Source: Bacteroidetes bacterium GWB2_32_14 (GTDB lineage: Bacteria; Bacteroidota; Bacteroidia; Bacteroidales; UBA12077). From it: 55,579 nucleotides of DNA. The notes under the pieces were generated by a model. It searched no databases and was not told the DNA's origin. It was given only the letters and a program-made list of their open reading frames with translations. Location of the stretch: NCBI GenBank assembly GCA_001768235.1, contig MENK01000006.1, positions 27,240 to 82,818 on the forward strand, read 5' to 3'. A program made the translations under genes and the position numbers. Below, piece by piece: positions 9,733 through 18,722 of this stretch (position 1 is its first letter; every line of letters starts with the position of its first letter).

Positions 9733-10119
9733 ATGGAACACGAAGATAATTTACGAATCGACAAATGGTTATGGGCTGTACGGATATTTAAAACCCGTAG
9801 CCAGGCTGCCGAAGCTTGTAAAAAAGGCAGGATCGTAATTGACGATGTACAGGTAAAACCATCAAGGATTATTAAGATTGGTGAAGTAGTTATTGTAAAG
9901 CGGCCTCCGGTTACCTATCAATATCAGGTTAAAGGATTGCTCGGGAACAGGCAATCTGCAAAAATAGTTGTTGATTATGTTGATGACTTAACATCTGAAG
10001 ATGAAAAAGCAAAACTCGATATTAAAAAACATATAGGATTTGAAATTAGAGACAGGGGAGTGGGCAGGCCTACAAAACGCGAAAGAAGGTTAATTGATCA
10101 TTTGAAAAAAATTCAATAA
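9733..10119 (+). CDS. S4-domain RNA-binding protein, Hsp15-like
   Basis: A 128-residue protein with an N-terminal S4 RNA-binding fold (about 7-70), seen in LRIDKWLWAVRIFKTRSQAA and CKKGRIVIDD, then a basic tail. In E. coli the homologue HslR (Hsp15) binds 50S subunits carrying stalled peptidyl-tRNA and helps recycle them. Its place directly after pth suits a shared role in ribosome rescue. It could also be a generic S4 paralogue, so the function is inferred from family and context. Confidence 0.8.
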   Translation: MEHEDNLRIDKWLWAVRIFKTRSQAAEACKKGRIVIDDVQVKPSRIIKIGEVVIVKRPPVTYQYQVKGLLGNRQSAKIVVDYVDDLTSEDEKAKLDIKKHIGFEIRDRGVGRPTKRERRLIDHLKKIQ

Positions 10120-10129
10120 AATCAGGCTT

Positions 10130-10672
10130 ATGATAATTGCCAGGGAAAAGAAAAAAGAAAATATTGCTGAGTATATTTTATACATGTGGCAAATTGAACA
10201 CATTATCAGGGTTTTAAATTTAGATATCGAAAAAATTTACCAGAATATTATCATCAAGTTTGATCAGCCCGATTCAGTTAAAAATGAAATGAAAAGCTGG
10301 TATCTTGGGTTAATCAGCATGATGAAAGAAGAAAATAAAACCGAGAAAGGCCATTTACAGATTTTACAAAATACAATTAATGATTTATATAATTTCCATT
10401 TACAAATGTTAAATTCTGATAACGAACAGAATTATGTCGATACGTATAATTTAAGCAAGCCCGGTATTGATGACTTGGTATTAAAATCGAATCAAACGGT
10501 TCAGAATGAAATTGAGGCTTGTTTTAATGGTTTGTACGGATTGTTAATGTTCAGAATGCAGAATAAAACAATAAGCCCCGAAACAGCAGGTGCAATGAAT
10601 CATATTAGCCGGCTAATAGCATTGTTAAGCAAAAGGTATAAGCAATTCGAGAATGGAGAGATTGAAATTTAA
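10130..10672 (+). CDS. DUF4924 family protein
   Basis: A 180-residue, largely helical, soluble protein without signal peptide or membrane segment. The N-terminal IAREKKKENIAEYILYMWQ is a strongly kept block in the Bacteroidota-restricted DUF4924 family, whose function is unknown. It starts 10 bp after the S4 gene and is probably co-transcribed. Its TAA (10670-10672) overlaps the stop of the convergent DCC gene (10669-10671). Confidence 0.75.
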   Translation: MIIAREKKKENIAEYILYMWQIEHIIRVLNLDIEKIYQNIIIKFDQPDSVKNEMKSWYLGLISMMKEENKTEKGHLQILQNTINDLYNFHLQMLNSDNEQNYVDTYNLSKPGIDDLVLKSNQTVQNEIEACFNGLYGLLMFRMQNKTISPETAGAMNHISRLIALLSKRYKQFENGEIEI

Positions 10673-11085
10673 ATTATAAATTTTCCGGAATCATTTTTCT
10701 CCCCTAAATAACATTCTGTTCTCTTTCTAAATAATTTAAACCTGTACCTGGATATTAACTGATAAACAAAATCACGTAGTGGTTTAGGAATGATTTTAAA
10801 AAACCTGAGAATTGGCCAGAAACCATTTAGTTTCGAAACAATTTTTAGTACGGCATCCGATTCAAACCAAATAGTATTATCAAGAATAAGGATTACCGAT
10901 TTATCATAATTTTCAGGTAACTGAAATGACGAAAGAACTGCTTTTGCTTTTTCTGACTGTAGATTGGATAATAAGAAGAAATTTGTTTTATCTCTTTTTA
11001 AAATAAACCGTACAGAACAGGAACATAGATTGCAATAACCATCAAATAAAATTAATCCTTTATTTTTCGGAATCAGAGTATTCAT
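10669..11085 (-). CDS. DCC-family thiol-disulfide oxidoreductase-like protein (DUF393)
   Basis: A 138-residue protein with the DxxxDGxCxxC signature as LILFDGYCNLCSCSVRF near the N-terminus, typical of the DCC/DUF393 family of predicted thiol-disulfide oxidoreductases. I chose ATG 11085 (MNTLIPKNKG) because it puts the signature at the normal distance from the start; a longer frame to 11130 is embedded in manA. It still overlaps the manA end by 26 bp, so the two are translationally linked on the minus strand. The biological substrate is unknown. Confidence 0.8.
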   Translation of the reverse strand: MNTLIPKNKGLILFDGYCNLCSCSVRFILKRDKTNFFLLSNLQSEKAKAVLSSFQLPENYDKSVILILDNTIWFESDAVLKIVSKLNGFWPILRFFKIIPKPLRDFVYQLISRYRFKLFRKRTECYLGEKNDSGKFII

Positions 11086-12076
11086 CGGTTGTGTCGGGTA
11101 TGTATATTTCCAATACTTTACTCTCAACAACAGGAACCAGGTTTATTTGTTCAATTACTGCAGGAACTAAAACGGTTTCTCCCTTTTTTATATTTACCCG
11201 TTCTGTTTCATAATATTCAATTTCAAATTCACCTTCAATGCACATGAAAATTACAAATGAATCAAGCAGGTTGTAGTTAAGTTCGGTTTTTTTGTCGAGA
11301 ACAATACTGTTCGCCTGAAAATACCGAGTGGATAATATCTTCGACGATTGATTTTTGTTTAATTTGTAATTGATTTTGTAATTATCGTATTTTTTAAAAT
11401 CAATGGCATCTAATGCAAATTCGTTGTGTAATTCTCTGGAATTTCCTTTTTCATCTTTCCTGTCCCAGTCGTAAATTCGATAAGTGATATCCGACGATTG
11501 CTGTATCTCTGCTAGTAACACTCCCCCCCCGATAGCATGTATTCTCCCGGAAGGAATATAAAATACATCTCCCGGCCTGGTATCGTGATAGTTTAAAATA
11601 CCTTGTAATTCATTATTATTAAGATGATGTAAATAATGGTGCTTATCCATCTCGTGATTAAAACCTGAAATTATCTTACTGTTTTTTTCTGAATGAATAA
11701 TGTACCACATTTCGGTTTTCCCCAATGTGTTATGGTGTTTAGCGGCAAGAGCATCGTCGGGATGAACCTGTACAGATAAAACCTCGGTGGCATCAATAAA
11801 TTTAATTAACAGGGGAAATTCAAGTCCAAACTGCTCGTAAATGCGCTCACCAACCAGATCGCCCATATAAACTTCAATAATTTCCTGCAAATCGTTACCG
11901 GCTAAAAAGCCATTTTCAACAACAGACAGGTTTCCTTCAATACCTGATATTTCCCAGCTTTCTCCAATTTTTTTACCATCTTTAAATCTTTTATTTAATA
12001 TGGATTTTAAACGGTTTCCTCCCCAGATTTTTTCTTTGAATATGGGCTTAAATTTTAATGGATATAATTGATTCAT
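11060..12076 (-). CDS. manA: Class I mannose-6-phosphate isomerase
   Basis: This cupin enzyme interconverts mannose-6-phosphate and fructose-6-phosphate, feeding GDP-mannose and cell-surface sugar synthesis. The 338-residue protein has QVHPDDALAAKHHNTLGKTE and VFYIPSGRIHAIGGG, which supply the zinc-binding Gln/His/Glu/His set, and the signature EIQQSSDITYRIYDWDR. It starts 5 bp after the Dabb gene stop and overlaps the DCC gene. The coding strand has a run of eight G (complement of 11523-11530) encoding part of the IGGGV loop. Confidence 0.93.
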   Translation of the reverse strand: MNQLYPLKFKPIFKEKIWGGNRLKSILNKRFKDGKKIGESWEISGIEGNLSVVENGFLAGNDLQEIIEVYMGDLVGERIYEQFGLEFPLLIKFIDATEVLSVQVHPDDALAAKHHNTLGKTEMWYIIHSEKNSKIISGFNHEMDKHHYLHHLNNNELQGILNYHDTRPGDVFYIPSGRIHAIGGGVLLAEIQQSSDITYRIYDWDRKDEKGNSRELHNEFALDAIDFKKYDNYKINYKLNKNQSSKILSTRYFQANSIVLDKKTELNYNLLDSFVIFMCIEGEFEIEYYETERVNIKKGETVLVPAVIEQINLVPVVESKVLEIYIPDTTDEYSDSEK

Positions 12077-12081
12077 ACTTT

Positions 12082-12384
12082 TTAAATTTCGTAATCAACA
12101 ACTGCTTTTACTTTTTGAATATTCTTATTTAAACGTATTGCTTCCTGATGTGCGGGATGGTTTATGTATTCGTCCAAATCGTTCCATGTATCAAACGATG
12201 AGTTAATGGCCAGATCGTGAGCAGAATCAGAATCTCCTTTATTTATACCTACCTCATAAGAACGAATAACATCGATTTTTTCGATTAATTTTTCGAAAAC
12301 AGATTTCATTTTTAATGCTTTGTTTAACCGATCATCATTATTTCCAGCATCGGTTATTTTGAACAGAACAATATGTTTTATCAT
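12082..12384 (-). CDS. Dabb-domain (stress-responsive A/B barrel) protein
   Basis: A 100-residue cytosolic protein beginning MIKHIVLFKI with a later HPAHQE, the hallmarks of the Dabb ferredoxin-like fold. Family members form dimers; bacterial ones have mostly unassigned roles, sometimes in polyketide or stress metabolism. It is the first gene of a minus-strand trio with manA and the DCC protein and is divergent from udk. Confidence 0.8.
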   Translation of the reverse strand: MIKHIVLFKITDAGNNDDRLNKALKMKSVFEKLIEKIDVIRSYEVGINKGDSDSAHDLAINSSFDTWNDLDEYINHPAHQEAIRLNKNIQKVKAVVDYEI

Positions 12385-12465
12385 AGATTTATGATTTTTG
12401 CCATTATTTTTTTATCTTCATCCTCAATTTAAAATTGATTTGTTAAAGGTATAAAATTTATTCAT

Positions 12466-13107
12466 ATGTCATTTATTATTGGTATTGCAGGAGGAACAGG
12501 CTCGGGAAAAACAACTGTCGTAAAAAAAATTATAGAACTTTTACCAAAAGACGAGGTGGCAATAATCCCACAAGATTCGTATTATCGCGACAACAGCAAT
12601 TTGCCTTTGGAAGAACGTCAGGAAATGAATTTTGACCATCCGCGCTCATTGGAGTTTAGCTTGCTTATTGAACATATAAAACAGTTAAAAAACCGATTGC
12701 CTATAGAGCAACCTATTTATTCGTATTTAACGTGTACCCGTTCAAAAGAAACTATAAAAGTTGAACCTAAAAAAGTAGTTATTATAGAGGGTATTCTAAT
12801 ACTTGCAAATGCACAGCTTCGGAATCTGATGGATATCAAGGTATTTGTTGATGCCGATAACGATGATCGCCTTATGCGGGTTATTCGACGCGATATTGTT
12901 GAACGCGGCCGATCGGTGAATAAAGTGTTGGAACGATACGAGAAAACAGTTAAACCAATGCACCTCCAGTTTATTGAACCTACTAAACGCTATGCCGATA
13001 TTATTATTCCACAGGGAGGCGACAATAAAGTGGGTATTGATATTTTGGCTTCTATAGTTGAAAAAAAATTACATCTCGATATAAAACACAAATCCCAAAA
13101 TGCTTGA
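12466..13107 (+). CDS. udk: Uridine kinase
   Basis: This enzyme phosphorylates uridine and cytidine in pyrimidine salvage. The 213-residue protein has a Walker A loop GGTGSGKT (9-16), the nucleoside-site segment NFDHPRSLEFS, and IIEGILIL plus RRDIVERGRS typical of the family. The 3' end overlaps the next gene by 8 bp, so the two are coupled. The nearest candidate -7 element is TTGATTTG at 12435-12442, one base from consensus. Confidence 0.95.
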   Translation: MSFIIGIAGGTGSGKTTVVKKIIELLPKDEVAIIPQDSYYRDNSNLPLEERQEMNFDHPRSLEFSLLIEHIKQLKNRLPIEQPIYSYLTCTRSKETIKVEPKKVVIIEGILILANAQLRNLMDIKVFVDADNDDRLMRVIRRDIVERGRSVNKVLERYEKTVKPMHLQFIEPTKRYADIIIPQGGDNKVGIDILASIVEKKLHLDIKHKSQNA

Positions 13108-13825
13108 TCACGTAAAAATTGAAAATGTACTTTTTTTAGATATTGAAACAGTTCCTCAATATCCCGATTTCGAGAATGTTCCAAAATCTTTTCAGGAATT
13201 CTGGGAAAAGAAATCTTCTTATTTCAGAGAAACCGACCAATCTGCGGCCGATGTATATCAACGTGCAGGAATATATTCCGAGTTTGGAAAAATTATTTGC
13301 ATTTCTGTTGGTATCGTTGTTAAGAGAAATAATGAACGTTTTTTCAGGATAAAGTCTTTTTATAACGATGATGAGAAAATAATCCTTGAAGACTTTTCAG
13401 GGATGTTAAAGAAGTATCATGGTTCAAACAAAGATATTCAGCTTTGCGCACACAATGGAAAAGAATTTGATTTTCCATATATAGCACGGCGAATGCTAAT
13501 TAACGGGATTAAAATACCTGCAATTCTTGATGTGGCAGGTAAAAAACCCTGGGAAGTTATGTTTCTCGATACTATGGAGCTTTGGAAATTTGGCGATTAT
13601 AAAAACTATACTTCTTTAAATCTGCTTACTCACGTATTTAATATTCCTACTCCAAAAGATGATATTGACGGAAGTATGGTAGCAGATGTTTATTGGAATA
13701 ACAAGGATTTACCACGTATTGTAAAATATTGTGAAAAAGATGTGATCGCTATTGCCCAGGTTTTGTTGAAGTATAAAGGTGAAAATCTGATTAATCCTGA
13801 AAATATTGAATCAACAACTGGTTAG
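13100..13825 (+). CDS. Predicted 3'-5' exonuclease, PolB-like (DNA_pol_B_exo2)
   Basis: A 241-residue DnaQ-fold nuclease with its acidic residues in order: VLFLDIETVPQYP (Exo I), LCAHNGKEFDFPYIARRML (Exo II) and YCEKDVIAIAQVLLKY (Exo III). This matches the stand-alone family related to the DNA polymerase B exonuclease domain. It presumably trims DNA 3' ends in repair, though family members are poorly characterised. The start overlaps udk by 8 bp and the pairing is probably just operon packing. Confidence 0.85.
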   Translation: MLDHVKIENVLFLDIETVPQYPDFENVPKSFQEFWEKKSSYFRETDQSAADVYQRAGIYSEFGKIICISVGIVVKRNNERFFRIKSFYNDDEKIILEDFSGMLKKYHGSNKDIQLCAHNGKEFDFPYIARRMLINGIKIPAILDVAGKKPWEVMFLDTMELWKFGDYKNYTSLNLLTHVFNIPTPKDDIDGSMVADVYWNNKDLPRIVKYCEKDVIAIAQVLLKYKGENLINPENIESTTG

Positions 13826-13830
13826 AAATT

Positions 13831-14634
13831 TTATTTTAAAACAAAGGTTTCAATAGTTTTAATAAATAGCTCCGGTTGTTCGGCATGTACCCAGTGGCCT
13901 GCTTTTGGTATTGTTGTTATTTCCGCAAAAGGAAATATTTTCAGAATTTCTTTTTCATCTTTTTCTAAAATGTAATCCGAATCAGCTCCTTTTATAAAAA
14001 GAACAGGAAAACCTGATATGCTTTTTCCATTCTCATAATCTTTAATATCGAGCCCACTCATTATTTCAGGGAGTTCTTTTCGCAAAGCTGAAATATTTAA
14101 TATCCAACTGAATTTATTGTCTTTAGATCGCCTGATGTTTTTTAATAAAAATTGCCGGACATGAGTTTGGTGAATCGATTCAGCTAAAATTTTATCGATT
14201 TCTTCCCGGCTGTTTACTTTAGATAGATCGATTTTATACATTGAGTCCATAATTACAGAATGTGATAAAAGCTGAACTGAATTTGTTGATTTATATGATA
14301 ACGGGGAAATATCAACCACTATAAGGCTGTTAATTCGTTCAGGGTAATCTGCTGCAAAAAACATGGCCGTTTTCCCTCCCATCGAATGGCCAATAATTAC
14401 AGCCTTTTCGATGGAATGTTTATCCATGAATTCACGAAGGTCTTCTTTTAATAGGGAATAATTATGCTCAGGTGAATGTGGCGACTGGCCATGATTGCGT
14501 TGATCAATCAAATAAACTTCAAATTTTTCTGATAATTTTTTACCTACAGTTACCCAGTTATCTGATGAACCATACAATCCATGTACAATAATTAACGGGG
14601 GCCCCTGCCCGAATTTTCTGAAAAATAAATCCAT
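13831..14634 (-). CDS. Alpha/beta-fold hydrolase, YbfF-like esterase
   Basis: A 267-residue soluble hydrolase without a signal peptide. It has the oxyanion region IIVHGLYGSSDNW, nucleophile elbow GHSMGG, an acid candidate in FIKGADSDYI and the catalytic histidine in KAGHWVHAEQPELF. The layout resembles acyl-CoA/short-chain esterases of the YbfF type. The natural substrate is not evident. It lies tail to tail with the exonuclease gene (5 bp apart) and downstream of pdxJ. Confidence 0.85.
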   Translation of the reverse strand: MDLFFRKFGQGPPLIIVHGLYGSSDNWVTVGKKLSEKFEVYLIDQRNHGQSPHSPEHNYSLLKEDLREFMDKHSIEKAVIIGHSMGGKTAMFFAADYPERINSLIVVDISPLSYKSTNSVQLLSHSVIMDSMYKIDLSKVNSREEIDKILAESIHQTHVRQFLLKNIRRSKDNKFSWILNISALRKELPEIMSGLDIKDYENGKSISGFPVLFIKGADSDYILEKDEKEILKIFPFAEITTIPKAGHWVHAEQPELFIKTIETFVLK

Positions 14635-14780
14635 ATGTATTAAATATTAGATTAAAGTATCAAAGATTTGAGATGTGATTTATAATAAAAATATCGAATT
14701 TAGGAAACTAATTATCTTTTCTTAAAAAATATTACTCAATACGAATTTCCAGATACCAGATATTTGATACTCATATCTCT

Positions 14781-15494
14781 TTACTTTAATTCCCGTAGAT
14801 ACAATTGAATAGTATTTTCTAACCCCAAATAGAGAGCGTCAGAAATTAAAGCATGGCCAATTGAAACTTCGAGTAAACCGGGGATATTTTCTTTAAAATA
14901 TTTCAGGTTGTCAAGATTTAAGTCATGTCCGGCATTTAAACCCAGCCCGAAATCGTATGCAACTTCGGCAGCTTTAATAAAAGGAGCAATAGCTTTTTCT
15001 CTGTTTTGTGAATAGTTTGCCGCGTAAGGTTCGGTATAAAGTTCTATGCGGTCAGTACCAGTATTTACGGCATTTCTAATTAAATCAGTATCTGTTTCTA
15101 TAAATATGGATGTTCGAATACCTTTTGAATGAAATGTTGATATCACATCTTTTAAGAAATCTTTATTTTTAATGGTATCCCATCCCGCGCTCGATGTAAG
15201 TGCATCAGGCGGATCTGGTACAAGAGTTACCTGGTTAGGAACAACTTTCAATACCAAATCAATAAAACTTTGTGAAGGATATCCTTCAATATTAAATTCA
15301 GTAGTAATTATAGGTTTTATATCGAAAACATCCTGGTATCGAATATGCCTTTCATCGGGGCGTGGATGAACGGTTACGCCCTGAGCGCCAAATCGTTCAC
15401 AATTTATAGCTGCTTCAAGAACATTTGGAATATTTCCGCCTCGTGCGTTTCTTAATGTTGCAATTTTGTTTATATTTACACTTAATCTGGTCAT
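14781..15494 (-). CDS. pdxJ: Pyridoxine 5'-phosphate synthase
   Basis: This TIM-barrel enzyme condenses 1-deoxyxylulose-5-phosphate with 3-amino-2-oxopropyl phosphate to give pyridoxine 5'-phosphate, in the DXP-dependent route to vitamin B6. The 237-residue protein begins [20 protein letters not shown], contains [14 protein letters not shown], and ends with the phosphate-binding [14 protein letters not shown] chose ATG 15494 because it matches the canonical N-terminus; another ATG five codons upstream is in frame. It is divergent from the CBS gene across a 90-bp promoter region. Confidence 0.95.
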   Translation of the reverse strand: MTRLSVNINKIATLRNARGGNIPNVLEAAINCERFGAQGVTVHPRPDERHIRYQDVFDIKPIITTEFNIEGYPSQSFIDLVLKVVPNQVTLVPDPPDALTSSAGWDTIKNKDFLKDVISTFHSKGIRTSIFIETDTDLIRNAVNTGTDRIELYTEPYAANYSQNREKAIAPFIKAAEVAYDFGLGLNAGHDLNLDNLKYFKENIPGLLEVSIGHALISDALYLGLENTIQLYLRELK

Positions 15495-15537
15495 TTTGAT
15501 AAAATTCACAATTTAGTAAACAATAAATACGTTAAAC

Positions 15538-15569
15538 TTGTTGATAGTACAAAAATACAAGTATTTTTG
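15538..15569 (+). promoter_or_regulatory. Promoter for the CBS-nadK transcript
   Basis: TATTTTTG at 15562-15569 is an exact -7 match. CTTGTTG at 15537-15543 supplies TTG elements 18 and 21 bp upstream, as expected for -33. The ATG follows at 15584. This is the most complete Bacteroidota promoter in the window. Confidence 0.65.
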
Positions 15570-15583
15570 AGAACCAATTCACT

Positions 15584-16249
15584 ATGCTTGCAAAAGATTT
15601 AATATCAGAAGAAATACCCGCGATTCGGACATCAGATACTGCTGTAGAAGCTCTAAACTGGATGGAAGTTTTTCGTGTTTCACATTTGCCGATTGTAAAT
15701 AACGAGGAGTTTCTTGGATTGATTTCCGATGCAGATATTTATGATATGAATACACCCGAAGAAGCTATTGGAAATCACAGGTTGTCACTTATTCGGCCTT
15801 ATGTTCGTTACGATCAGCATATTTATGAAATCATTGAGTTAGCCTCCCGCCTAAAACTTACCGTTGTTCCTGTTCTCGATTATCATAACAAATATATCGG
15901 ACTGGTTCGTATGAGCGATCTTTTGCATTATTTTTCAAAATTAACTGCCATTGAAAAACCAGGAGGTATTATTGTTCTCGAATTGAGCCAGAATGATTAC
16001 TCTATGTCAGAAATTGCACAGATAGTTGAATCGAATAATGCTAAAATTCTGAGCATGTATTTAACTTCTGCTTCCGATACAACAAAAATTGAAGTTACAC
16101 TTAAACTCAACGTAACAGACTTAACTGCAATTATTCAAACATTTAACCGATACGAATATAGCATTAAAGCATCATTCATGGAATACGACGAACAGGACGA
16201 TTTGTATAATTCAAGATACGAGCTTTTTATGAAATATTTAAATATTTAA
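15584..16249 (+). CDS. CBS-domain protein with C-terminal ACT-like domain
   Basis: A 221-residue cytosolic protein. Two CBS repeats fill about residues 1-125, seen in FRVSHLPIVNNEEFLGLISD and LKLTVVPVLDYHNKYIGLVR. The rest (about 130-215) begins GGIIVLELSQNDYSMSEIA and looks like an ACT ligand-binding fold. CBS pairs usually sense adenine nucleotides and ACT domains amino acids, so it is a likely metabolic sensor with unknown target. It sits directly upstream of nadK, an arrangement I recall as common in Bacteroidota, and probably shares its transcript. Confidence 0.8.
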   Translation: MLAKDLISEEIPAIRTSDTAVEALNWMEVFRVSHLPIVNNEEFLGLISDADIYDMNTPEEAIGNHRLSLIRPYVRYDQHIYEIIELASRLKLTVVPVLDYHNKYIGLVRMSDLLHYFSKLTAIEKPGGIIVLELSQNDYSMSEIAQIVESNNAKILSMYLTSASDTTKIEVTLKLNVTDLTAIIQTFNRYEYSIKASFMEYDEQDDLYNSRYELFMKYLNI

Positions 16250-16302
16250 TTTCGAGTAATTCTTAACAAATAACAACAAAAAATCACTTTAAAAATATAA
16301 AA

Positions 16303-17181
16303 ATGAGAGTCGGGGTATTTGGAAGAACGTTTGATAAAGAATCTGAGATTTATATATCAGAGTTTTTCAAAAATTTAAAAGATTTAAATTTTGATGTTGT
16401 TGTTTACAAAGGATTTTATGAGTTTTTAGTTCATGATATTAAGCTAAAAACAGACAAGTTGCCAGTTTTTGAAACTCATCAGGAAATAAAAGATAATTTA
16501 GATTTAATGTTTAGCATAGGTGGCGATGGAACAATTTTAGAAACAGTAACACTTGTTAAAGATGCAAATATCCCTATTGTTGGTATAAATACAGGTAAGC
16601 TGGGTTTTCTTGCAAATATAGCGAAAGAAGAAATCCGGGAGGCTTTAATAGCAATCCATTCCAGAGAATATACAATTGATGAAAGGGTTTTATTGAAAAT
16701 AAATTCAAATTCGAATATCTTCAACGATTTTCCATATAGTTTGAATGAAATAGCAATTCAGAAAAAGGATTCAACAATGATTTCTTTACAGGCTTACATT
16801 AACGACGATTATTTAAATACATATTGGGCCGATGGAATAATCATATCTACCCCGACAGGCTCAACGGCTTACTCATTAAGCGCCGGCGGACCAATAATTA
16901 TTCCCCATTCAGGGAATTTTATTATTACCCCGATATCTGCTCACAATCTTACTGTTCGGCCAATCGTAATACCAGATACATGTACAATAAAGCTGAAAAT
17001 GGAAAGTCGAAACCAAAATTCACTGGTGTCATTGGATCATCGATCGATATTAATCGATAATACAGAAGAAATTGTAATTACTAAAGCCGAATTTAAAATA
17101 AAATTATTAAAACTGAATACTACAAACTATTATGCAACCTTACGTAACAAGTTAATGTGGGGTATTGATAAACGCAATTAA
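16303..17181 (+). CDS. nadK: NAD kinase
   Basis: This enzyme makes NADP from NAD and ATP or polyphosphate. The 292-residue protein has the GGDGT motif at 73-77 with D75 as the catalytic aspartate, the NAD-binding NEIAIQK block and the family signature TPTGSTAYSLSAGGPII. It lies 53 bp after the CBS gene. A stem-loop terminator follows at 17224. Confidence 0.95.
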   Translation: MRVGVFGRTFDKESEIYISEFFKNLKDLNFDVVVYKGFYEFLVHDIKLKTDKLPVFETHQEIKDNLDLMFSIGGDGTILETVTLVKDANIPIVGINTGKLGFLANIAKEEIREALIAIHSREYTIDERVLLKINSNSNIFNDFPYSLNEIAIQKKDSTMISLQAYINDDYLNTYWADGIIISTPTGSTAYSLSAGGPIIIPHSGNFIITPISAHNLTVRPIVIPDTCTIKLKMESRNQNSLVSLDHRSILIDNTEEIVITKAEFKIKLLKLNTTNYYATLRNKLMWGIDKRN

Positions 17182-17223
17182 ACAGGTTGAAAATGAGTAA
17201 ACTATTTAAGTTGTAAAAGTCTT

Positions 17224-17258
17224 AAAAAAAGTTAATTCGATTAACTTGAACTTTTTTA
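17224..17258 (+). terminator. Intrinsic terminator after nadK
   Basis: AAGTTAAT (17229-17236) and ATTAACTT (17240-17247) form a perfect 8-bp stem with a 3-base loop. A longer alternative pairs the upstream A7GTT with AACT6. A T-run follows at 17252-17257. Confidence 0.6.
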
Positions 17259-17273
17259 TTTTGTAAAATTAAA

Positions 17274-17281
17274 TACCTTTG
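17274..17281 (+). promoter_or_regulatory. -7 promoter element of the envelope gene block
   Basis: TACCTTTG is an exact TAnnTTTG match lying only 5 bp before the first ATG (17287) and 17 bp before a second in-frame ATG (17299). The transcript would be leaderless or would start translation at 17299. Confidence 0.5.
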
Positions 17282-17286
17282 TATCA

Positions 17287-18045
17287 ATGGCAATTCGAAT
17301 GGTAAGGAATAAAAAAATAGTGTTATTAATACTTTTAATAATTCCACTGGTTGGTTTTAGCCAAAAGTGGAAACTCGCGCGTACAGAAATTCTTGGAGGA
17401 ATTGGTACGGCAAACTATTTTGGAGATATTGGAGGTTCTGTTAATGCCGATGCATTATGGATTTCGGACCTTGACATAATGTCAACACGTCCAAATATTA
17501 CAGTAGGACTTCGTTACCGACTTATGGACAGGCTTTCAGTCAGGGGAAATTTAACTTATGCACGATTTTCGGGTACAGATGTTGGCTCTGTGAATGAAGG
17601 CAGGAATTATTCATTTTCAACCAATTTATACGAATTGAATGCTTATGCAGAATACTCACTTATACCAGAAAAACAAATGGTAAAGTATTGGATTAATATA
17701 CGCGATGGTTTACGAAAATTTAATGCTTCAATTAACGTGTATGTTTTTGCAGGTATAGGAGTTTCATATTTTAAACCAACAGCACTCGATAATTTTATTG
17801 GCAGCACAAGGTTTATTGATGATAAAAATATTGCCATAGTCTTACCATTGGGAGTGGGTATTAAATACCCGATTTCACCATTAAATAATATCGGGTTTGA
17901 AATAGGAGGGCGCTTTACAAGTACTGATTATATTGATGGATTTAAACCTGACTTATCAGAATCGAATGATATGTACTATTTTTCATTAATTAGCGTTACT
18001 CATAAAATAAAACCAAGAGTACGTAATACATCAGTTAGATTTTAA
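17287..18045 (+). CDS. DUF6089-type outer-membrane beta-barrel protein
   Basis: A 252-residue exported protein: a basic start, a hydrophobic stretch and GFSQ as the likely signal-peptidase site. The mature part has alternating beta strands with ILGGIGTANYFGDIGGS near its start and ends on an aromatic residue (SVRF), as barrels inserted by BamA do. It fits the Bacteroidota DUF6089 family of unknown function. The start could be 17299 rather than 17287, given the promoter position. A second, related barrel gene follows after 2 bp, then uppS and bamA. Confidence 0.7.
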   Translation: MAIRMVRNKKIVLLILLIIPLVGFSQKWKLARTEILGGIGTANYFGDIGGSVNADALWISDLDIMSTRPNITVGLRYRLMDRLSVRGNLTYARFSGTDVGSVNEGRNYSFSTNLYELNAYAEYSLIPEKQMVKYWINIRDGLRKFNASINVYVFAGIGVSYFKPTALDNFIGSTRFIDDKNIAIVLPLGVGIKYPISPLNNIGFEIGGRFTSTDYIDGFKPDLSESNDMYYFSLISVTHKIKPRVRNTSVRF

Positions 18046-18047
18046 TT

Positions 18048-18719
18048 ATGAAAAAAGTTTTTGTACTTATTATTCTTATCCCCGCTTTTTTTTTTACAAG
18101 AGCCCAAAGTAAAACCGAATTTGGAATTATACTGGGTACAAGTTATTATAATGGAGATATTAATCATTCCCAACAATTCTATTCACCATCTTTTGCAGGA
18201 GGATTAATTATTAAATACAATATTGATAAACATTTGGCTGTAGGATTAAAAGGATTTTACGGTTCTTTAAGTGGAAGCGACAGTGATTTCGATAATCCCG
18301 AAAATAACTTTCGGCAGGCTTCATTTTCAACCAGTGTTATTGATATTGCTGCCCTGGTAGAATTTAATTTTATGGCTTATTCGAGTTCAGGGTTTGTTAA
18401 AAAAAATGATGAACGATTTACTCCCTTTGTTTTTATTGGAATTGGTGGAAACTATGTATTCAATTCGTCGGGTTTTTCAAATCCTGTTACAATTCCTTTT
18501 GGATTAGGAATTAAATATAATATCTTTGACCGCCTGACTTTAGGGTTAGAATGGAGTTTTCATAAAACATTTAACGATGAAATTGATGGGGTTGTAAATA
18601 TTCAGGATGCTGAAAATACTCCTGTAATTCATAACGATGACTGGTATTCGTTTTGTGGAGTTTCATTATGTTATAAAATTTTTAAAGAAGCTATTGATTG
18701 CCCGACATATAACAAATAG
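18048..18719 (+). CDS. Small outer-membrane beta-barrel protein, paralogue of the preceding gene
   Basis: A 223-residue protein with a signal peptide (KKVFVLIILIPAFFFTRAQ) and a barrel-like mature region that starts FGIILGTSYYNGDINHSQQF, echoing the glycine/aspartate pattern of the gene before it. The two look like diverged tandem copies. The role is unknown; co-transcription with uppS (3 bp away) and bamA points to envelope assembly. It ends in hydrophilic residues, unlike a terminal-Phe barrel signal. Confidence 0.65.
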   Translation: MKKVFVLIILIPAFFFTRAQSKTEFGIILGTSYYNGDINHSQQFYSPSFAGGLIIKYNIDKHLAVGLKGFYGSLSGSDSDFDNPENNFRQASFSTSVIDIAALVEFNFMAYSSSGFVKKNDERFTPFVFIGIGGNYVFNSSGFSNPVTIPFGLGIKYNIFDRLTLGLEWSFHKTFNDEIDGVVNIQDAENTPVIHNDDWYSFCGVSLCYKIFKEAIDCPTYNK

Positions 18720-18722
18720 AAA

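Noticed and set aside
11086-11130. Longer N-terminus for the DCC protein
   Set aside because: The extra 15 residues lie within the manA coding end and move the DGxCxxC motif away from its usual distance from the start.
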